Source of the DNA: Prostheceraeus crozeri | Lineage: Eukaryota; Platyhelminthes; Polycladida; Euryleptidae | Direction: 5' to 3' | NCBI GenBank assembly: GCA_907163375.1 | Contig: CAJQUW010007444.1 | Span: 186,001-250,000, forward strand | DNA length: 64,000 nt | Shown here: one piece after another, positions 49,201-59,700 of the stretch | Position numbering within the stretch: position 1 is the first letter of the stretch | How the letters are laid out: each line of letters opens with the position of its first letter | Made by a program: the position numbers and the translations under genes | The notes under the pieces: model-generated | The model's input: the letters and a program-made list of their open reading frames with translations, nothing else | What the model was told of the DNA's origin: nothing | Databases searched by the model: none

Positions 49201-49353
49201 TATCGAAGCTTTTGCAAAGGCACCCAAATTTGATACATTTCCAGTGTCCTTTATCTCCAATTTCGTTGAGAGATTAAAACCATGTTCACCCATCCATTTG
49301 ATAAATGATGATATTACATCCTTGGATGCGCTGCAAACAAATTTTTCGTTCAT
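37280..49353 (-). CDS. SETD6: SETD6-type protein lysine N-methyltransferase
   Basis: SETD6 uses S-adenosylmethionine to methylate lysines of nuclear proteins; the vertebrate enzyme monomethylates RelA and H2A.Z. Two coding exons join in phase 0: 49353-48622 (244 codons) and 37900-37280 (206 codons plus stop), about 450 residues against about 470 in human. Exon 1 aligns through DELLFVVPRHKILSHATCSI, SGWLQQIIAVMYERI and YFKETVAFILAYSFTEPEED. The SET core YMVPMADILNHSPKNNAEVQ contains the NH motif. Exon 2 begins TDALEIRAIRDISPGEEIFN and continues TYGELSNWELLHCYGF with the conserved SET Tyr, then the C-terminal RuBisCO-LSMT-like substrate-binding domain. ATG 49353 gives a slightly shorter N terminus than human. 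An acceptor-like TTTGCAG just inside leaves an upstream start possible. The 10.7 kb intron contains many transposons. Confidence 0.93.
37901..39184. other. SETD6 intron, left part, no recognised feature
   Basis: No repeat pair or coding remnant seen before the SINE at 39185. The frame at 38448-38732 has no recognisable content. Confidence 0.45.
39185..39390 (+). repeat. tRNA-derived SINE, family S, copy 2 (fullest)
   Basis: Box A TGGCACAGTGGTTAAG (39188-39203) and box B GGTCGAGCCCC (39233-39243) head the element. The body contains GGAAGTCGGCAGGAAGGGCA, ACTATGTCAGCACCGTCC and CCCACGTATGGGG, ending in a T-rich stretch. The GGCAGGAAGGGCATCCGG block resembles 3' ends of RTE-type LINEs, a likely source of its retrotransposition partner (inference). 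Confidence 0.8.
40086..40225 (+). repeat. tRNA-derived SINE, family S, copy 3 (damaged head)
   Basis: It shares GCGATCTTTTGGT, GAGATCGAGCC and GGAAGTCGGTAGGAAGGGCA with copy 2. Part of box A is lost and the 3' part diverges after AAGCTTCCTAGCCCCGTCC. Confidence 0.7.
40226..43163. other. SETD6 intron, middle part, no recognised feature
   Basis: About 2.9 kb with short frames only (for example 42155-42364 and 42666-42944) that lack protein-like support on either strand. Confidence 0.45.
43164..43271. repeat. Short inverted-repeat element (108 bp)
   Basis: Perfect 25-bp arms (43164-43188 and 43247-43271) with the core CTCACTCTTAATCAAGCTGA flank a 58-bp centre. Transcribed, it would form a small stem-loop. 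The size suits a MITE remnant. No target duplication was established. Confidence 0.6.
43540..44215 (-). mobile_element. LINE 3' end: reverse-transcriptase C terminus, jockey-like
   Basis: An open minus-strand frame (44197-43601, 198 codons) reads IEILGFKVNASLTWSSHIDQ, then LRKASKLIHLLRTLKP, then NVYQSLVLSTSNYGCSLYVG, and ends RRLKSFVPHMTILYNAIFDY before its stop. This is the post-palm region of jockey/CR1-like LINEs. Past the stop the minus strand carries TATCTTATCTTAT, a pentanucleotide-repeat 3' tail (about 43556-43539). 5'-truncated, unbroken over this length. It is related to the fragment at 50440-51175. Confidence 0.85.
44385..44955. repeat. Foldback element with duplicated subunit in each arm
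   Basis: Arms of about 280 bp (44385-44665 and 44667-44955) are inverted copies with almost no spacer. Each arm itself holds two direct copies of a unit containing GCAGTAGACTTATTTCACC and TTTTGAGTGTATTCCAAC, so the unit occurs four times in all. The outer part is CTCAGGCACTTTGGTCAGC and its complement. Scattered substitutions are present and no frame is coding. Confidence 0.75.
44956..45847. other. SETD6 intron between two repeats, no recognised feature
   Basis: Short frames only; nothing supported. Confidence 0.45.
46574..47011. repeat. Near-perfect 438-bp palindrome inserted in copy B
   Basis: Arms 46574-46789 and 46796-47011 (216 bp each) are inverted copies that differ at one position by eye, around a 6-bp centre. 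The outer ends read TGTGTTCAATAAGTCACGTG and its complement. With a 39-bp tail to about 47050, the insert is flanked by an 11-bp direct repeat, GAGCCTCATAA on the left and GAGTCTCATAA on the right, one mismatch. Copy A lacks it, so the insertion is younger than copy B. Confidence 0.85.
47790..48463. other. Second insert in copy B, nature unknown
   Basis: Compared with copy A, about 675 bp are added between TGAGGAATTTCTCT and TTATATTTGAGG. The insert lacks clear inverted ends or a coding frame, so its class is unknown. It could also be ancestral sequence lost from copy A. Confidence 0.4.
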
Positions 49354-50430
49354 CAACACGATTACTATCAGCTTTAAATATATTCAGGATTATTATGTAC
49401 AGCAGTAATTGTACAAAAAATTCAAATGGCAGTATCTCCATATTCAGTCTAGTCACGCAGCTTCTGTTTTAGTTACTTGCCGTCATCTTTTTCGATTGTC
49501 ATTATTCATTAGCTTTTGCGATTATCGTGTGAATATAAGTAATTTATTATAGAAATTTACGCGGCGTTGCGAGTTTCTGTAATAGCGATATCAGTAATTG
49601 CGAGCTAATGTAGTAGATCAGAAAGTTATAACTTCATACGTCAATCATTTCAATGGTAAAATTTTTTGGATTCACTAGTCATTCATTATTCATTCGATAT
49701 CCCTCGACCTAGATACATAATACATATATGCATATAATTATAAGACACATAGACGTGCGTATTTTTCTATATTAATCTGTCAATAGACCCTAATCATCAA
49801 CCTTACTTCCAAACTACTATCCTTCGTACATTGCTCATGTGTAGCTATATCTGCTTCATTCATATCGATTCTCTTTAATTTCTATTCAAAACTAGCCGAA
49901 ACGTCCGCCTACATGCGGCCAGAGTATCAATGTGCTAACATGAAGAGGACATTAGCCAATCAAAAGCTAAGAACATCAAAACATCCTTAAATAAGCAGCT
50001 GCATCTTGAGTGCTCGTAGTGATTTAAATAATATGTACAGCGCAATGCGTCGGACGAAATAATTTGTCAGAAGAATTCTTGGAATCAGAAGATAGGTCAT
50101 TAAGTCGTAATTATCAAATTGCTATGTAATACCCGGTATATTCTTCAAATATCCACTTTATGTAGATACAATGCTTATTTGTATTTACTGCTTATAGAAA
50201 GCTTTATTAAAAAACATAAATTTCCAAATTGATTTTTCAAGTTTTATTATTTGTTCAACAATGAAAAATCCATTGAGAAATGAGCGTGTCATTGAATTCA
50301 GGACCTAAACATTGTGTTACATGGTCTTTATTGTAAGAATTGCTGTCAATTATTGTGTAGATATATTGGCACACATTTAAACACATCTCATTACTATTAC
50401 AGAGCCCTAGTACCACTTCATATCACCACC
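49354..50430. other. Upstream flank of SETD6, no other feature
   Basis: It probably includes the SETD6 promoter and 5' UTR on the minus strand. I cannot point to a core element. No repeat pair or coding remnant was seen. Confidence 0.4.
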
Positions 50431-50439
50431 ATCAGCAAG

Positions 50440-51175
50440 CGTAAATTTGGATCACATTCAGTCTTCGGTCTTACTGTTACTCACGCTCCTGTTGAAATAT
50501 TGCGTGTCGAGTTTCATATATTTGGCTATGTCTTAGATAGAAAGATTGATAGTTTTTGGCTCAAGTTACAAATTTTCCATAATGTTATGCATTTAAGTTT
50601 ATGCTGCAAATTTTGTTTCCGAAAGAAGGATTACATTCAATACAGAAGCATTACATACTCATACGTGTACAATTTTTGAGTATTGCAATCCACTTTTTAT
50701 CGGCATCAATGATAGGAATAGTCGGAAGCTGGAGAAGACTCAAAGGCATTTCCATCATATTGTGTGTGGACTGCATTGCGATTGTAGGAATTTTTCACTC
50801 CTCTCTACAAGAAGACAAGCTCAGTCATTGAAACTCTTTTCTTCTATGTCGAATGCTAGCCACATTCTTCATTCTTTAGTGCCGCCTTTGTTACAGCATT
50901 CGCATCACTACGCTGTACCGCTATGTAGATCAGAAAGACGATTTAAATCATTTGAACCAACTTGTACTACACTCTATAATCGAATGTTGATTTAATTTAT
51001 TGATCCTAACTTCTTGCTGATATACTTTCATTGGTTTATGTGACTTATTTCACGAACGTTAAACGATTTGTTCATTCTCATATGCTTGAATTTCCTTTGA
51101 TTTTGTACAACTTTTTATTCTGTGTGATTTTCATTCTGATGAATAAACGAGTATTATTATTATTATTATTGACAT
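50440..51175 (+). mobile_element. LINE 3' end: reverse-transcriptase C terminus and ATT-repeat tail
   Basis: Broken plus-strand frames read VEILRVEFHIFGYVLD, then EYCNPLFIGINDRNSRKLEK and QRHFHHIVCGLHCDCRNF, ending RRFKSFEPTCTTLYNRMLI and a stop near 50995. These align block by block with the LINE at 43540-44215 (IEILGFKV..., CSLYVGDIL..., RRLKSFVPHMTILYN), so they are the same or a sister family. After the stop come AATAAA and an ATT-repeat tail (about 51143-51171). It has more breaks than the 43.6 kb copy and no palm or endonuclease. Confidence 0.8.
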
Positions 51176-52217
51176 TCACTGTAGAGATTTTTATTCTCTT
51201 ACGAAAATATTGTCTAACTTATTCTTTAAATAGTGCCGACAGTGTATTATGTTGAGGTTGATGTCTCATAACACACGAAATATTGGACAGTTTCGTTCAA
51301 TATACAATCATTGATTATGATCAAATCATTGATATCAATTTTATAGTACATTACAATATTAAAGGAATCTGCATTACCTTTCTTCGTGTGATGACGACAT
51401 TGTTCGACCAGGGAAGATATCTAAAACACAAAATATAAACCATTAGTCAATTTATATTTCCGTAGATATACACGCAGATACCATACCTAAGGGATAAACT
51501 CGCTTAAACATGCATGTATTTGTGTTTCAGAAGATACCAAGCTTACTTAGAAAAATTAAACGTGTTTCTCCGTTTAACATGGGCCCATTCATGAAAATCC
51601 TATATCCTTGATTGAATACATGGAATCAGTTTATTTTATGGTTTGGTAAAAAGTTTAAACCCTTCCGACTATAAATATCCGTTTCATCCAGGTTTCGGAG
51701 GCTTACTAACAGATACATTTTATTCGATAAGGCGTATGTGATTTGTCTTCAATTCTGTTGCACCATATCAGTAACCTATCAGTGCTTCTGCTCCCATGTT
51801 TATTTTAGCCTCGCAGTGTAGATAGTTCTCTTCAAATTTGAAATTAGTTTATAGAAGTCAAGCACCATGACTTCTGGGGGATACGCATGTTGCCCTCTTT
51901 TATCTATGGCAGTCAGAAAAAAGAAGGTAAGCTAACGATATGATAGCTGAAAGGGTGGTTGCGCTTATCCAAGTTAAGCGAAGCTGATATCTGTCGATGC
52001 CAAAGAGCATGACCTAAATACTCGTATGTGAAAAAAATGTTCGCACGTTGCTCAGCGGAATTGCCTATTGATAATTACCATATCTTAGGTGGCGACAATA
52101 GCAACTATCTTTAGGGTGGAGATTTTTAGAACTTCAGTACACTCATTCTCATTGATACCGTTATCATACCAAAACCAATTTCGACGTTCGACCACCGAAA
52201 TAAAGATGTGAAGACAA
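51176..52217. other. No recognised feature
   Basis: AT-rich, no supported exon or repeat. It ends at the 5' LTR of the BEL/Pao fossil. Confidence 0.45.
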
Positions 52218-52379
52218 TGTGTGAAATTGAGCTGTATATATTTGACGGGGTGTGTTTGTTTGCCTGCGCTAGTTGGCTAGCGATGGTATAGATTTGAATA
52301 TAAGTATAATTCTTGGTTTACTAGACACGTCTGGTTTCTTTGCACAACACAACGCAAAGATACGTCCTAACCGTGCACA
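52218..52379. repeat. 5' LTR of the BEL/Pao fossil
   Basis: A 162-bp direct repeat of 57056-57217, about 94% identical by eye. Confidence 0.85.
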
Positions 52380-52399
52380 TTTGGTGCCGTGACCAGGAT

Positions 52400-53463
52400 C
52401 AAGGATGTGGAGCGGTACAATTTTACCGCTCCACTCCACTCCGCTCCGATTACACTTCGCTTTCGCTCCGCTCCGTTCCAGTCATTTTTTCATACCTAGC
52501 CACTCCGCTCCACTTAAACTAAATCCTATTAATTTACCATACCATAGATAAAACGATTTCCTTGAACTTTTTAGGTTGCTTGACTACTGTAAATTATGAT
52601 TGACTTCCACTCTGATAATATGCTTAACTGCAAAATATTAGCCTTATGCTTGTCGAATTTTAAATACGAATTATGGCCGATAATTATGAATGATTTTAAA
52701 TAAATAATGATTATAAAAGAACAATACTTCGAAAGCGGATTGCACATTAGCATTAATAGTGATTCTACACTTATCATGTGATAATAACTTAGTGACATTC
52801 ATGTCTAATTTGAAATGATAATTTTGTATCAGAAAAATTTGATAAATTTTATAAGAATAATTTTGTATAAGATGCAAGGAACGATACATCGGTACTCGGT
52901 AGTACGATAAAAACTTTGCATAGAATAATTAATGAACATCTGAAAAACAAGACTTAATCCATCTATAACATCTCATCACATGTCAAATAACCTAGCAAAA
53001 TATATCTGTGTCAATCATTCATTAACCTAACATTCCTTGAGCCAATGCACACTAACAATTTGAACACATCCATAGGAACGAATATGAACTGTCGGACTTC
53101 CATTTTTAACTCTCAGATTTCTTTCAATTTTAAATCATATCTTTATTGGCTTTCTTATTAACGGTTTATACAACCCTTCCACTTACTGTATAACTTGAGA
53201 ATGGAGTCTCATCTCCGAATAATGTTGAAAAAATAAATAATAGACTAATATCTTACAAAAAATAGTGTAATAATAATAATGTAAAAAATCATTAATTACG
53301 ATAAAACTTTGTTGACTTTGTCAACATCAGGTTCTCTCCCACTCCACTCCGCTCCGCTCCGCTCCAGTCAAAATTTTCTTTACTACCGCTCCGCTCCGCT
53401 CCGCTCCGCTCCGCTCCGCTCCAAATTTACTCCCACTCCGCTCCGCTCCGCTCCACATCACTG
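52400..53463. mobile_element. hAT-like non-autonomous element in the BEL/Pao fossil, 8-bp duplication
   Basis: Ends CAAGGATGTGGAGCGG and CCGCTCCACATCACTG are inverted with small differences and are flanked by exact 8-bp repeats ACCAGGAT (52392-52399 and 53464-53471). Just inside both ends lies an array of CCGCT/CCACTCCGCT units (52424-52515 and 53335-53455). The interior (about 820 bp) is AT-rich with no transposase. The 8-bp duplication and CAnTG-like ends place it with hAT elements. It is younger than the LTR fossil it sits in. Confidence 0.85.
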
Positions 53464-53584
53464 ACCAGGATCCCTTACTCTCGTCAAAGAGGCACCTCGC
53501 GATATCACATCCGCTAGGTTTTCACGACTGACAACATGAAACCAACTGGATCGATCTGTCAACGAACGAATTTCAGAAACTCTG

Positions 53585-54160
53585 TTGGCCAATAGCTGTT
53601 TTCAGCTCTTATCATTTCTGATACAGCCACAGCAAATCAATGAGTCCGTCCAACAGAAACAAATTTCAGATGAAAAAGATCTACCGACAGCTTTAAATGC
53701 TCTGTTCAGTAGACGACTTCCTATCAAACACGCGAGTAATTCCAATCGTGGCAAAGTGATGTGATCGTTCTTTAGAGGTGTAACTCTACTTTTGGCTATC
53801 ACACGATAAACGTCAACGTTTGCTTCAGCAGTCTCACCAACACAAAACACAACTGCTCCATAAGCCTTCAACAATGCGTCACAAAAACATGGAATGATTA
53901 ATCAGATTTGATTCCCGGAAAGATTCTATTCAAATCCAAACTGGAGAGAAGAGGGATCTCGGCTTCCAATGAGCGTATTTGCTGTTCGATGCTTCCTACT
54001 AAATGATCATCCCATCCAACCTCGCTCTCCCACAGCCTTTGTAGAATAATCTTTCCCAACGTAACAAAGGGGCAACCTGACCTAGTGGATCGAAAAACAT
54101 GCCAAACGACTTTGAAATCGTCTCTTTGTCGAAACGATCCCATCATTGACTTCAAATGAT
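53585..54160 (-). pseudogene. BEL/Pao polymerase fragment (fossil part)
   Basis: The minus strand carries blocks typical of the BEL/Pao protease-A17/RNase H region, such as LPRLELLACLIGSRLL. It is part of the broken element 52218-57217. Confidence 0.75.
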
Positions 54161-54279
54161 CGGACTGACAACTTATCGGAACTGGTATCCCAACTCAAGC
54201 CATCTGTTTATCATGCATCTGTTTTATCATCGATCTCTAGTCCACTGTCTTTCAGTTTCTCTTTCACAGAATCTACATT

Positions 54280-55076
54280 CGATTCGAGCTTACGTAAATT
54301 GAGAATAAGTATGAATGATGATGACATTCTTGTCTCCTCCGGAAGATCGAGCTCGTGTCCACTGATAATACTCCATCAAAAGTCTTATCTGGCTAGTCTT
54401 GTCGTTCAGTTCTATCATGAATCTATGTGTCATGGAGGAATCAACGCGACTCTTGCTGAAGTCCAACAAAAGTTCTGTGTGGTTCATAGTCGTCGAGTAT
54501 GTAGATCAGTGATGCATGAATGTCGAAAATGCCGTCGTTTTGATGCTAGACCTTATGAATCGTAAGAATCGGCTTTACCTTTGCGACGTACAGTTGTTCA
54601 ACAACCTTTTCAGTCTACTGGATTAGATTTTGGTGGTCCTTTGATCACAAAGAGCGGTGACAGAGCATACTTCCTGATTTTGACTTGCTTCACTGTGCGA
54701 GCTATTCATCTTGAATTGGTATGTAATATGACAACCCAAACATTGCTGCTAGCTCTTCGCAGGTTCTTTGCATGCAAGAGAACACCTGAATATATTTATT
54801 CTGACAATGCGTTAAGTTTCAAATTGGCAGCCAGACAGTTACGATTTATACAGTGAGAATTTATTCCGCCTAAGGCTCCATGGTTTGGTGGGCTGTATGA
54901 ACGAACGTTTGGTAGGATCGGTCAAGCGTGCACTTAGGCGAACTTTGGGAAAGTCTATTGATTTAGTGCCTGGAATTCCAACAAATTCAGAGGTGGACGA
55001 AGACAGGAACGAAGTTAAGAAATGTCCGAAGACTCGAAGTGGAAGACTGATCGAAGAACCTGAACGTTTCTTCTGA
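54280..55076 (+). pseudogene. BEL/Pao integrase fragment (fossil part)
   Basis: The plus strand carries an H2C2 zinc-binding head and an integrase core block (STGLDFGGPLITKSG, HLELVCNMTTQ), followed by a short integrase tail. It is broken and part of the element 52218-57217. Confidence 0.75.
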
Positions 55077-55136
55077 GGTTCATCAGTATTCGCGAGCGGT
55101 ATCTAATTTCATTAATCATTATGTAAATATGCTATG

Positions 55137-56767
55137 CAGTGCTCCAAGCGACATACCCTCCGAATTTTCAGGAATTCCCGAATGGCTGAAATTTTCGGGA
55201 GTTTTCGGGAATTATGTACTATCACATTAAAACGGCATAGAAATCGTTAATGGGACAGTATTCATTAATTGATATATCAGTACATTAATTTAATGCATCT
55301 GTAAGTATTTTGATCCCCGGGAACAGACTAGTTAAGACCCCTACAGACTAGTTATATCCCTTACATTTCTTCAAATATTGTGCATAATAGTCTTCATAAA
55401 GCTTATCTTCATGTGCTTGGGTTTTAAAATGAATGGAAACTTCATTTTAAACTCTATTTGAGATACTATAAGCAAATCTGAATGCTTCAACAACTTAAAG
55501 CGTACAGCAACACATAGAAAATATTAATTAATCGGCATACAGTGAAGAAACGTCTTATCTATGTTGCACATGTATTATCTATTTTCATCTAAGCACTGTA
55601 CTACTGCCATTGCTCAACAAGTACATGTACATATATTTTATTACAAAAAATACTCAGTTTATCACTTTATCCACATTCATTTATTTTCACGAAGGTCTGA
55701 AGTTATTTGGAAGATGACTCTTTGACAACAAATTGGTCCATCAAAGACACCATCTTTTTTTCTTTCTGTTTCAATAGAGTCTTTTTCTTCTCTAATAGAA
55801 ATTTCAGTTTTTCTTCCGAATCTTTCACTTTTGTTGTTGCCGTCGCAATAAACTCTGCAAGTTTCTCTTTTTCGGCAATAAGTTCTTGCAATTGCCGATC
55901 CGTTTCAAGGGCAGAACTTTCAATATTCATGAGTGAGTCATTTGACTTCCGAAAATTGGAAAAATCTCCAATAATTTGTGCCTCCATGTTTTTCCTTTTG
56001 ATATCCTCGTTCGCTTTGGCTTTATCCCTTTTCTCTTCCTGTAGTGCTGATGTGCAGCAGAGCAGACACTCAGAAGGCTTTCATTGATTGGAACAGTGGA
56101 ATTCGTCCAACCATTAGTCGAAAGTATCGACTTACTGACGACCAGTGCCTGTACATTTTATACAATATGATATGGCGAGATATCCCTATTAAATTATTAA
56201 ACTATTAACAAGTTCGGGGAAAGCCAAGTATAATTAATGATGTTGGGATCATACTGTATGTATTTAGGACGATAAAAGGAGTATAAAATGGCGAATTCTG
56301 CGTCAGCACTGATAGCATAACTTTCATAAACTTTAAAGCGTATACTTGCTACCAGTTCGATATTTACAAAATGCTACGGTAGCCTTCTTCGATTCACGAG
56401 ACCATGGGATTGGGAAGTTACATGTACATGTACGTCGTTGTTTAGTAGAATTAACTATATTTTACCGAAAAATTCATGGAATAAAGGAATGAGGATTGAT
56501 AAAGGAGTCGAGAGGTTTGAAATTGATATTTTAGATAAATTTCTATCATACGCTCGTATGATTACTCGGGAACGTTGATATTTATTGAAGATGCTTAACT
56601 TCAACAGGACCCAATGCCATAAATCATATTTGTTAGAGATACTGCATAATGGAAATTTTCATGAATTTCGGGTCCATATTTTCGGGAATTCTGGAAAAAT
56701 TCTCGAATTCGGGAGTAACTCAAAATTTTCGGGAAATTCCCGAATTCGGGAATGAATCGGAGCATTG
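55137..56767. mobile_element. Probable hAT-like element with TTCGGGAA arrays, in the BEL/Pao fossil
   Basis: Left end CAGTGCTCC and right end GGAGCATTG are short imperfect inverted repeats. Inside each end lies a cluster of the motif TTTTCGGGAATTCCCGAATT or pieces of it (55160-55215 and 56665-56755). The block interrupts the LTR fossil after its integrase part. No clear target duplication was found, so the exact ends are provisional. It carries a coding frame on the minus strand (55703-56038). Confidence 0.55.
55703..56038 (-). CDS. Coiled-coil protein exon carried inside a transposon
   Basis: The frame runs from an acceptor (CACTACAG, just before 56038) to a stop at 55703, about 111 codons. 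It reads EEKRDKAKANEDIKRKNMEA, then DFSNFRKSNDSLMN, then DRQLQELIAEKEKLAEFIAT and EEKLKFLLEKKKTLLKQKEK, ending VVKESSSK. A heptad-like pattern of Leu/Ile with Lys/Glu over most of its length predicts a long coiled coil. An AATAAA follows on the minus strand about 20 bp past the stop (near 55683). Upstream exons were not found. It may be a transposon accessory protein or a captured piece of a host gene. I recognise no family. Confidence 0.45.
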   Translation of the reverse strand, partial: EEKRDKAKANEDIKRKNMEAQIIGDFSNFRKSNDSLMNIESSALETDRQLQELIAEKEKLAEFIATATTKVKDSEEKLKFLLEKKKTLLKQKEKKMVSLMDQFVVKESSSK

Positions 56768-57055
56768 GATGTGTCAGCGAGTGTGATTTTTTTACTTTGC
56801 ATTGCCATCAACGATTTCAGCATTTAAAAAGTTTGTGACATTTTGTTTGTGACGTCGTCATGTGATGGTCTAGACCATCAATCGATTCGTCATCACTTTT
56901 GTGATCGAGTTACTTGAACAATTTCGTGCGAGGATAACATCGGACATTGTGAAACGAAGGACTACTCGCTCAAGTAGTGGAAGTTTGTGATTTCAAGTGA
57001 TTTTTTACATTGTTGCATTCCAAGTTAACACATGTATCATGCGTTGGGCGGGGAG

Positions 57056-57217
57056 TGTGTGAAATTGAGCTGTATATATTTGACTTGATGTGTTTGTTTG
57101 TCTGCGCTAGTTGGATAGCGATGGTATAGATTTGAATATAAATATAATTCTTGGTTTACTAGACACGTCTGGTTTCTTTGCACAACACAACGCAAATATA
57201 CGTCTTAACCGCGCACA
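57056..57217. repeat. 3' LTR of the BEL/Pao fossil
   Basis: A 162-bp direct repeat of 52218-52379, followed by the flank GACAT. Confidence 0.85.
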
Positions 57218-57429
57218 GACATATCCCCGTACTAAGTGCATGACAGTGAGAAACGTCAATTCAGTTCGCTCATTTTGGAATATTTTGCCTCAGTTTCAGG
57301 AGTCTTACCCTAAAGCCCATTAATTCAAGGAAGTGGAAAACGGTCAAGAAAGTATAAATCAATGTGTTTTTGTAAGAATTCTTCATAAATCCATAAAATG
57401 GGAGTAACACTGAAATGCTTTTGGTAGAA

Positions 57430-59700
57430 CAGGGTGGCGGCCAGATTTCAAGCTTCAAATTCCCGGGCTATTTCATGGAATTTCCGAGATATTTTTTGTT
57501 TTTGACCAGATATGTTTTCCCAATTATAATGCTCAAAAATTATCCGGACGCTTCCTTCATCTGTTCTTATCATAAAATCTGAGACATCTCCTATTTGAAT
57601 TTTGCCAACAAATTTTGACGTGAACGACATTTGACCCTATGGCGATCATTTTTTAAAAATTTTGAATTCTGTAATCGGTGGCTCCTAAGATTATAAACGT
57701 ATACTTTTCCTCAATGGTCTGCAGCAAAAGTGAACTACGCATGGGATCTGAATGATTTCACTTCGATAGAAAAATTCACTTCCTGAACTTTCCAACGATC
57801 AAAAATACTTCATTTCTGTTTTATGATTCATAGATTGGGCGCATGGTAACCGTCAGTCATGAAATTTGTTCTGATGTTTCGAGCATAGTCAACTAGAATA
57901 ATTCAGGTAGAAAAAATACTGGAGAATCAAGGTCTCGATCTTTCTTAATTCAGCGAATGCGGTGCAACGCGGCAATGCTACTTCTGTATTGGATTAAACC
58001 ATGGTCGAAGTTGTTTTATCTGGTTATTTCTCCGTATTGTATAATTAATTCCGCAACTTTTCTTGAAATTGGTGTTTATTGAAATAAAATTCAAGACATG
58101 CGGTAAAAAAATTAAAAATGCTAATACAATAAATTGAGAATACATAGCTTTTGTAAGCATCATGTCTCAGAAGGTAATTTGCTGCATGAAATGTTTTGTG
58201 ATCATTAGAAAGCACGAAAAAAGAGTCCTTCTATCATAGTAAAATCATTCAGATCTCAGAAACATCTCACGTGCGAAAACTGAATGAAGGTCTGATCATT
58301 CGTGTTTGCTTGAAAAAATTGCTAACCGGCTAAGTGTGTGATTAAATGTGTAGACCCAATTACGTTAATTCGAAAAACTTTCATGGTTCTGATTACCTTC
58401 AAAGTAATAAATAGTCTTAGTAATGCAAGTATCATCAAATTTTACTAGACTGTCAGCCAATCCCACATTCTTGAAATGTTTTATTTGACCGTCGAATAGT
58501 TATGCGTTGTGCGCTGAGAAGTACATACGTGTATATCGCGGTTAACCGGTTAAAGACATGCATCCAGATCTTAATAGCTAGGCCATATTTCCGGACATAT
58601 GGTATAGTCTAGCAAAATTTACTTGATTTGTTATTTAGAACGCGTTTTATTGATTTATTTTTTGCCTTTCTGGTATAGTTGTAGCCGGAGAAAATAAGTC
58701 TTTATCGCTAGCAGCTCCAGATGGTTCCATATACGTACTAGCGACTCCACTTTGGGTCGCGTCCCCGATATTCGGAAGCCGTGGTCCATGCATAAGTCCT
58801 ATTAGCTTAGGTGACCTTCTTGTCACGATTTACTGTGAGATTTTGGAAGATATCACTTAGCTTAACCATTAATTTTTATTCAAAATACCAACAAAACTCT
58901 CATGCACTGTTTTCTTAGATGAAGGTTTTTTAGATGAATTCGTTAGATGAAGGCGTTTAAGGAAACGTTAGTGTTAAGTTGTGCTATTTTTGCTCAGATT
59001 TTTAATTGCTCAAAAAGTTGTACACTTGTAAAATATCTTACAATTTATGTAATTGATGACATGAATACAAATGATCATTAAGACATGACTTTTGCAGTAT
59101 ACAAAACTCGCAACTTTAAATGCATAATTAAAGGCTGCATAATTTTGACAATTTGACATATTACGAGTCTGCTGAGAAATTGCATGTAAGCACGTTAAGA
59201 AATACAAAAAACAAAAACCATTTTTAGCCGATCCTTATCAATTGATTGCGAGTTTGTAGTTGCATGTACAAATAAATTGATTTATAGTCAACCTAACGCC
59301 TTCGATGTGAATAGTCACAAATTGCTTTATAAGATGCAACATTACTGATTTGCAAAACTATTTCCTTAGCGATCTCACTATAAGCTGGCGGCATAACTAT
59401 CGCCTCAAAAATATCTTTGACAATGACACAGTCATGTTGAAACGAAGCAAATTTACGAAGTCATGAATATTTCATTCACTTGTTGTGCAAACGTATCGGT
59501 TATTTCAACCAAAATTCGAAGAAATTTTATACAAATAGTGGGCTTAATAAAAGTCATGTCAATAGCAGTTGAAATACAGAAATTATACTCATTTAACTTA
59601 GTGGTGAAGAATAACAAAATGGCATTTCCGGGCTATTTAAGGGCTAATTGCCTATTTCGCTAAAATTTAAGGGCGATTTCCGGGCCCGGCCGCCACCCTG
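57430..59700. mobile_element. DNA transposon with CAGGGTGGCGGCC ends, 6-bp duplication
   Basis: The ends CAGGGTGGCGGCC (57430) and GGCCGCCACCCTG (ending 59700) are exact inverted repeats over 13 bp. They are flanked by exact repeats GTAGAA (57424-57429 and 59701-59706). A related motif, GGGCTATTT with TTTCCGGGC and TTAAGGGC, is repeated near the right end (59625-59695) and once or twice near the left. The 2.2 kb interior has only short frames and no recognisable transposase. An alternative reading with an 8-bp TGGTAGAA duplication would make the ends asymmetric. Confidence 0.75.

Larger units (their letters stand above)
52218..57217. mobile_element. BEL/Pao LTR retrotransposon fossil, broken
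   Basis: A 5.0 kb element bounded by 162-bp direct LTRs that begin TGTGTGAAATTG and end GCACA, with 5-bp flanks GACAA and GACAT. After the first LTR comes TTTGGTGCCGTGACCAGGAT, the primer-binding region typical of BEL/Pao. Recognisable parts are an A17-type protease/RNase H-like stretch, a zinc-binding integrase head and an integrase core (LDFGGPL...). These parts lie on both strands, so the interior is rearranged. Large parts (gag, most of the polymerase) are not seen. It has many breaks and two later transposon insertions (52400-53463 and 55137-56767). The LTRs differ at about 9 of 162 positions by eye, suggesting moderate age. It is a fossil. Confidence 0.85.

Noticed and set aside
53370-53460. 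CCGCT repeats taken as a plain microsatellite expansion
   Set aside because: The same motif lies at the opposite end of a unit with inverted ends and an exact 8-bp duplication, so it is a subterminal array of a transposon.
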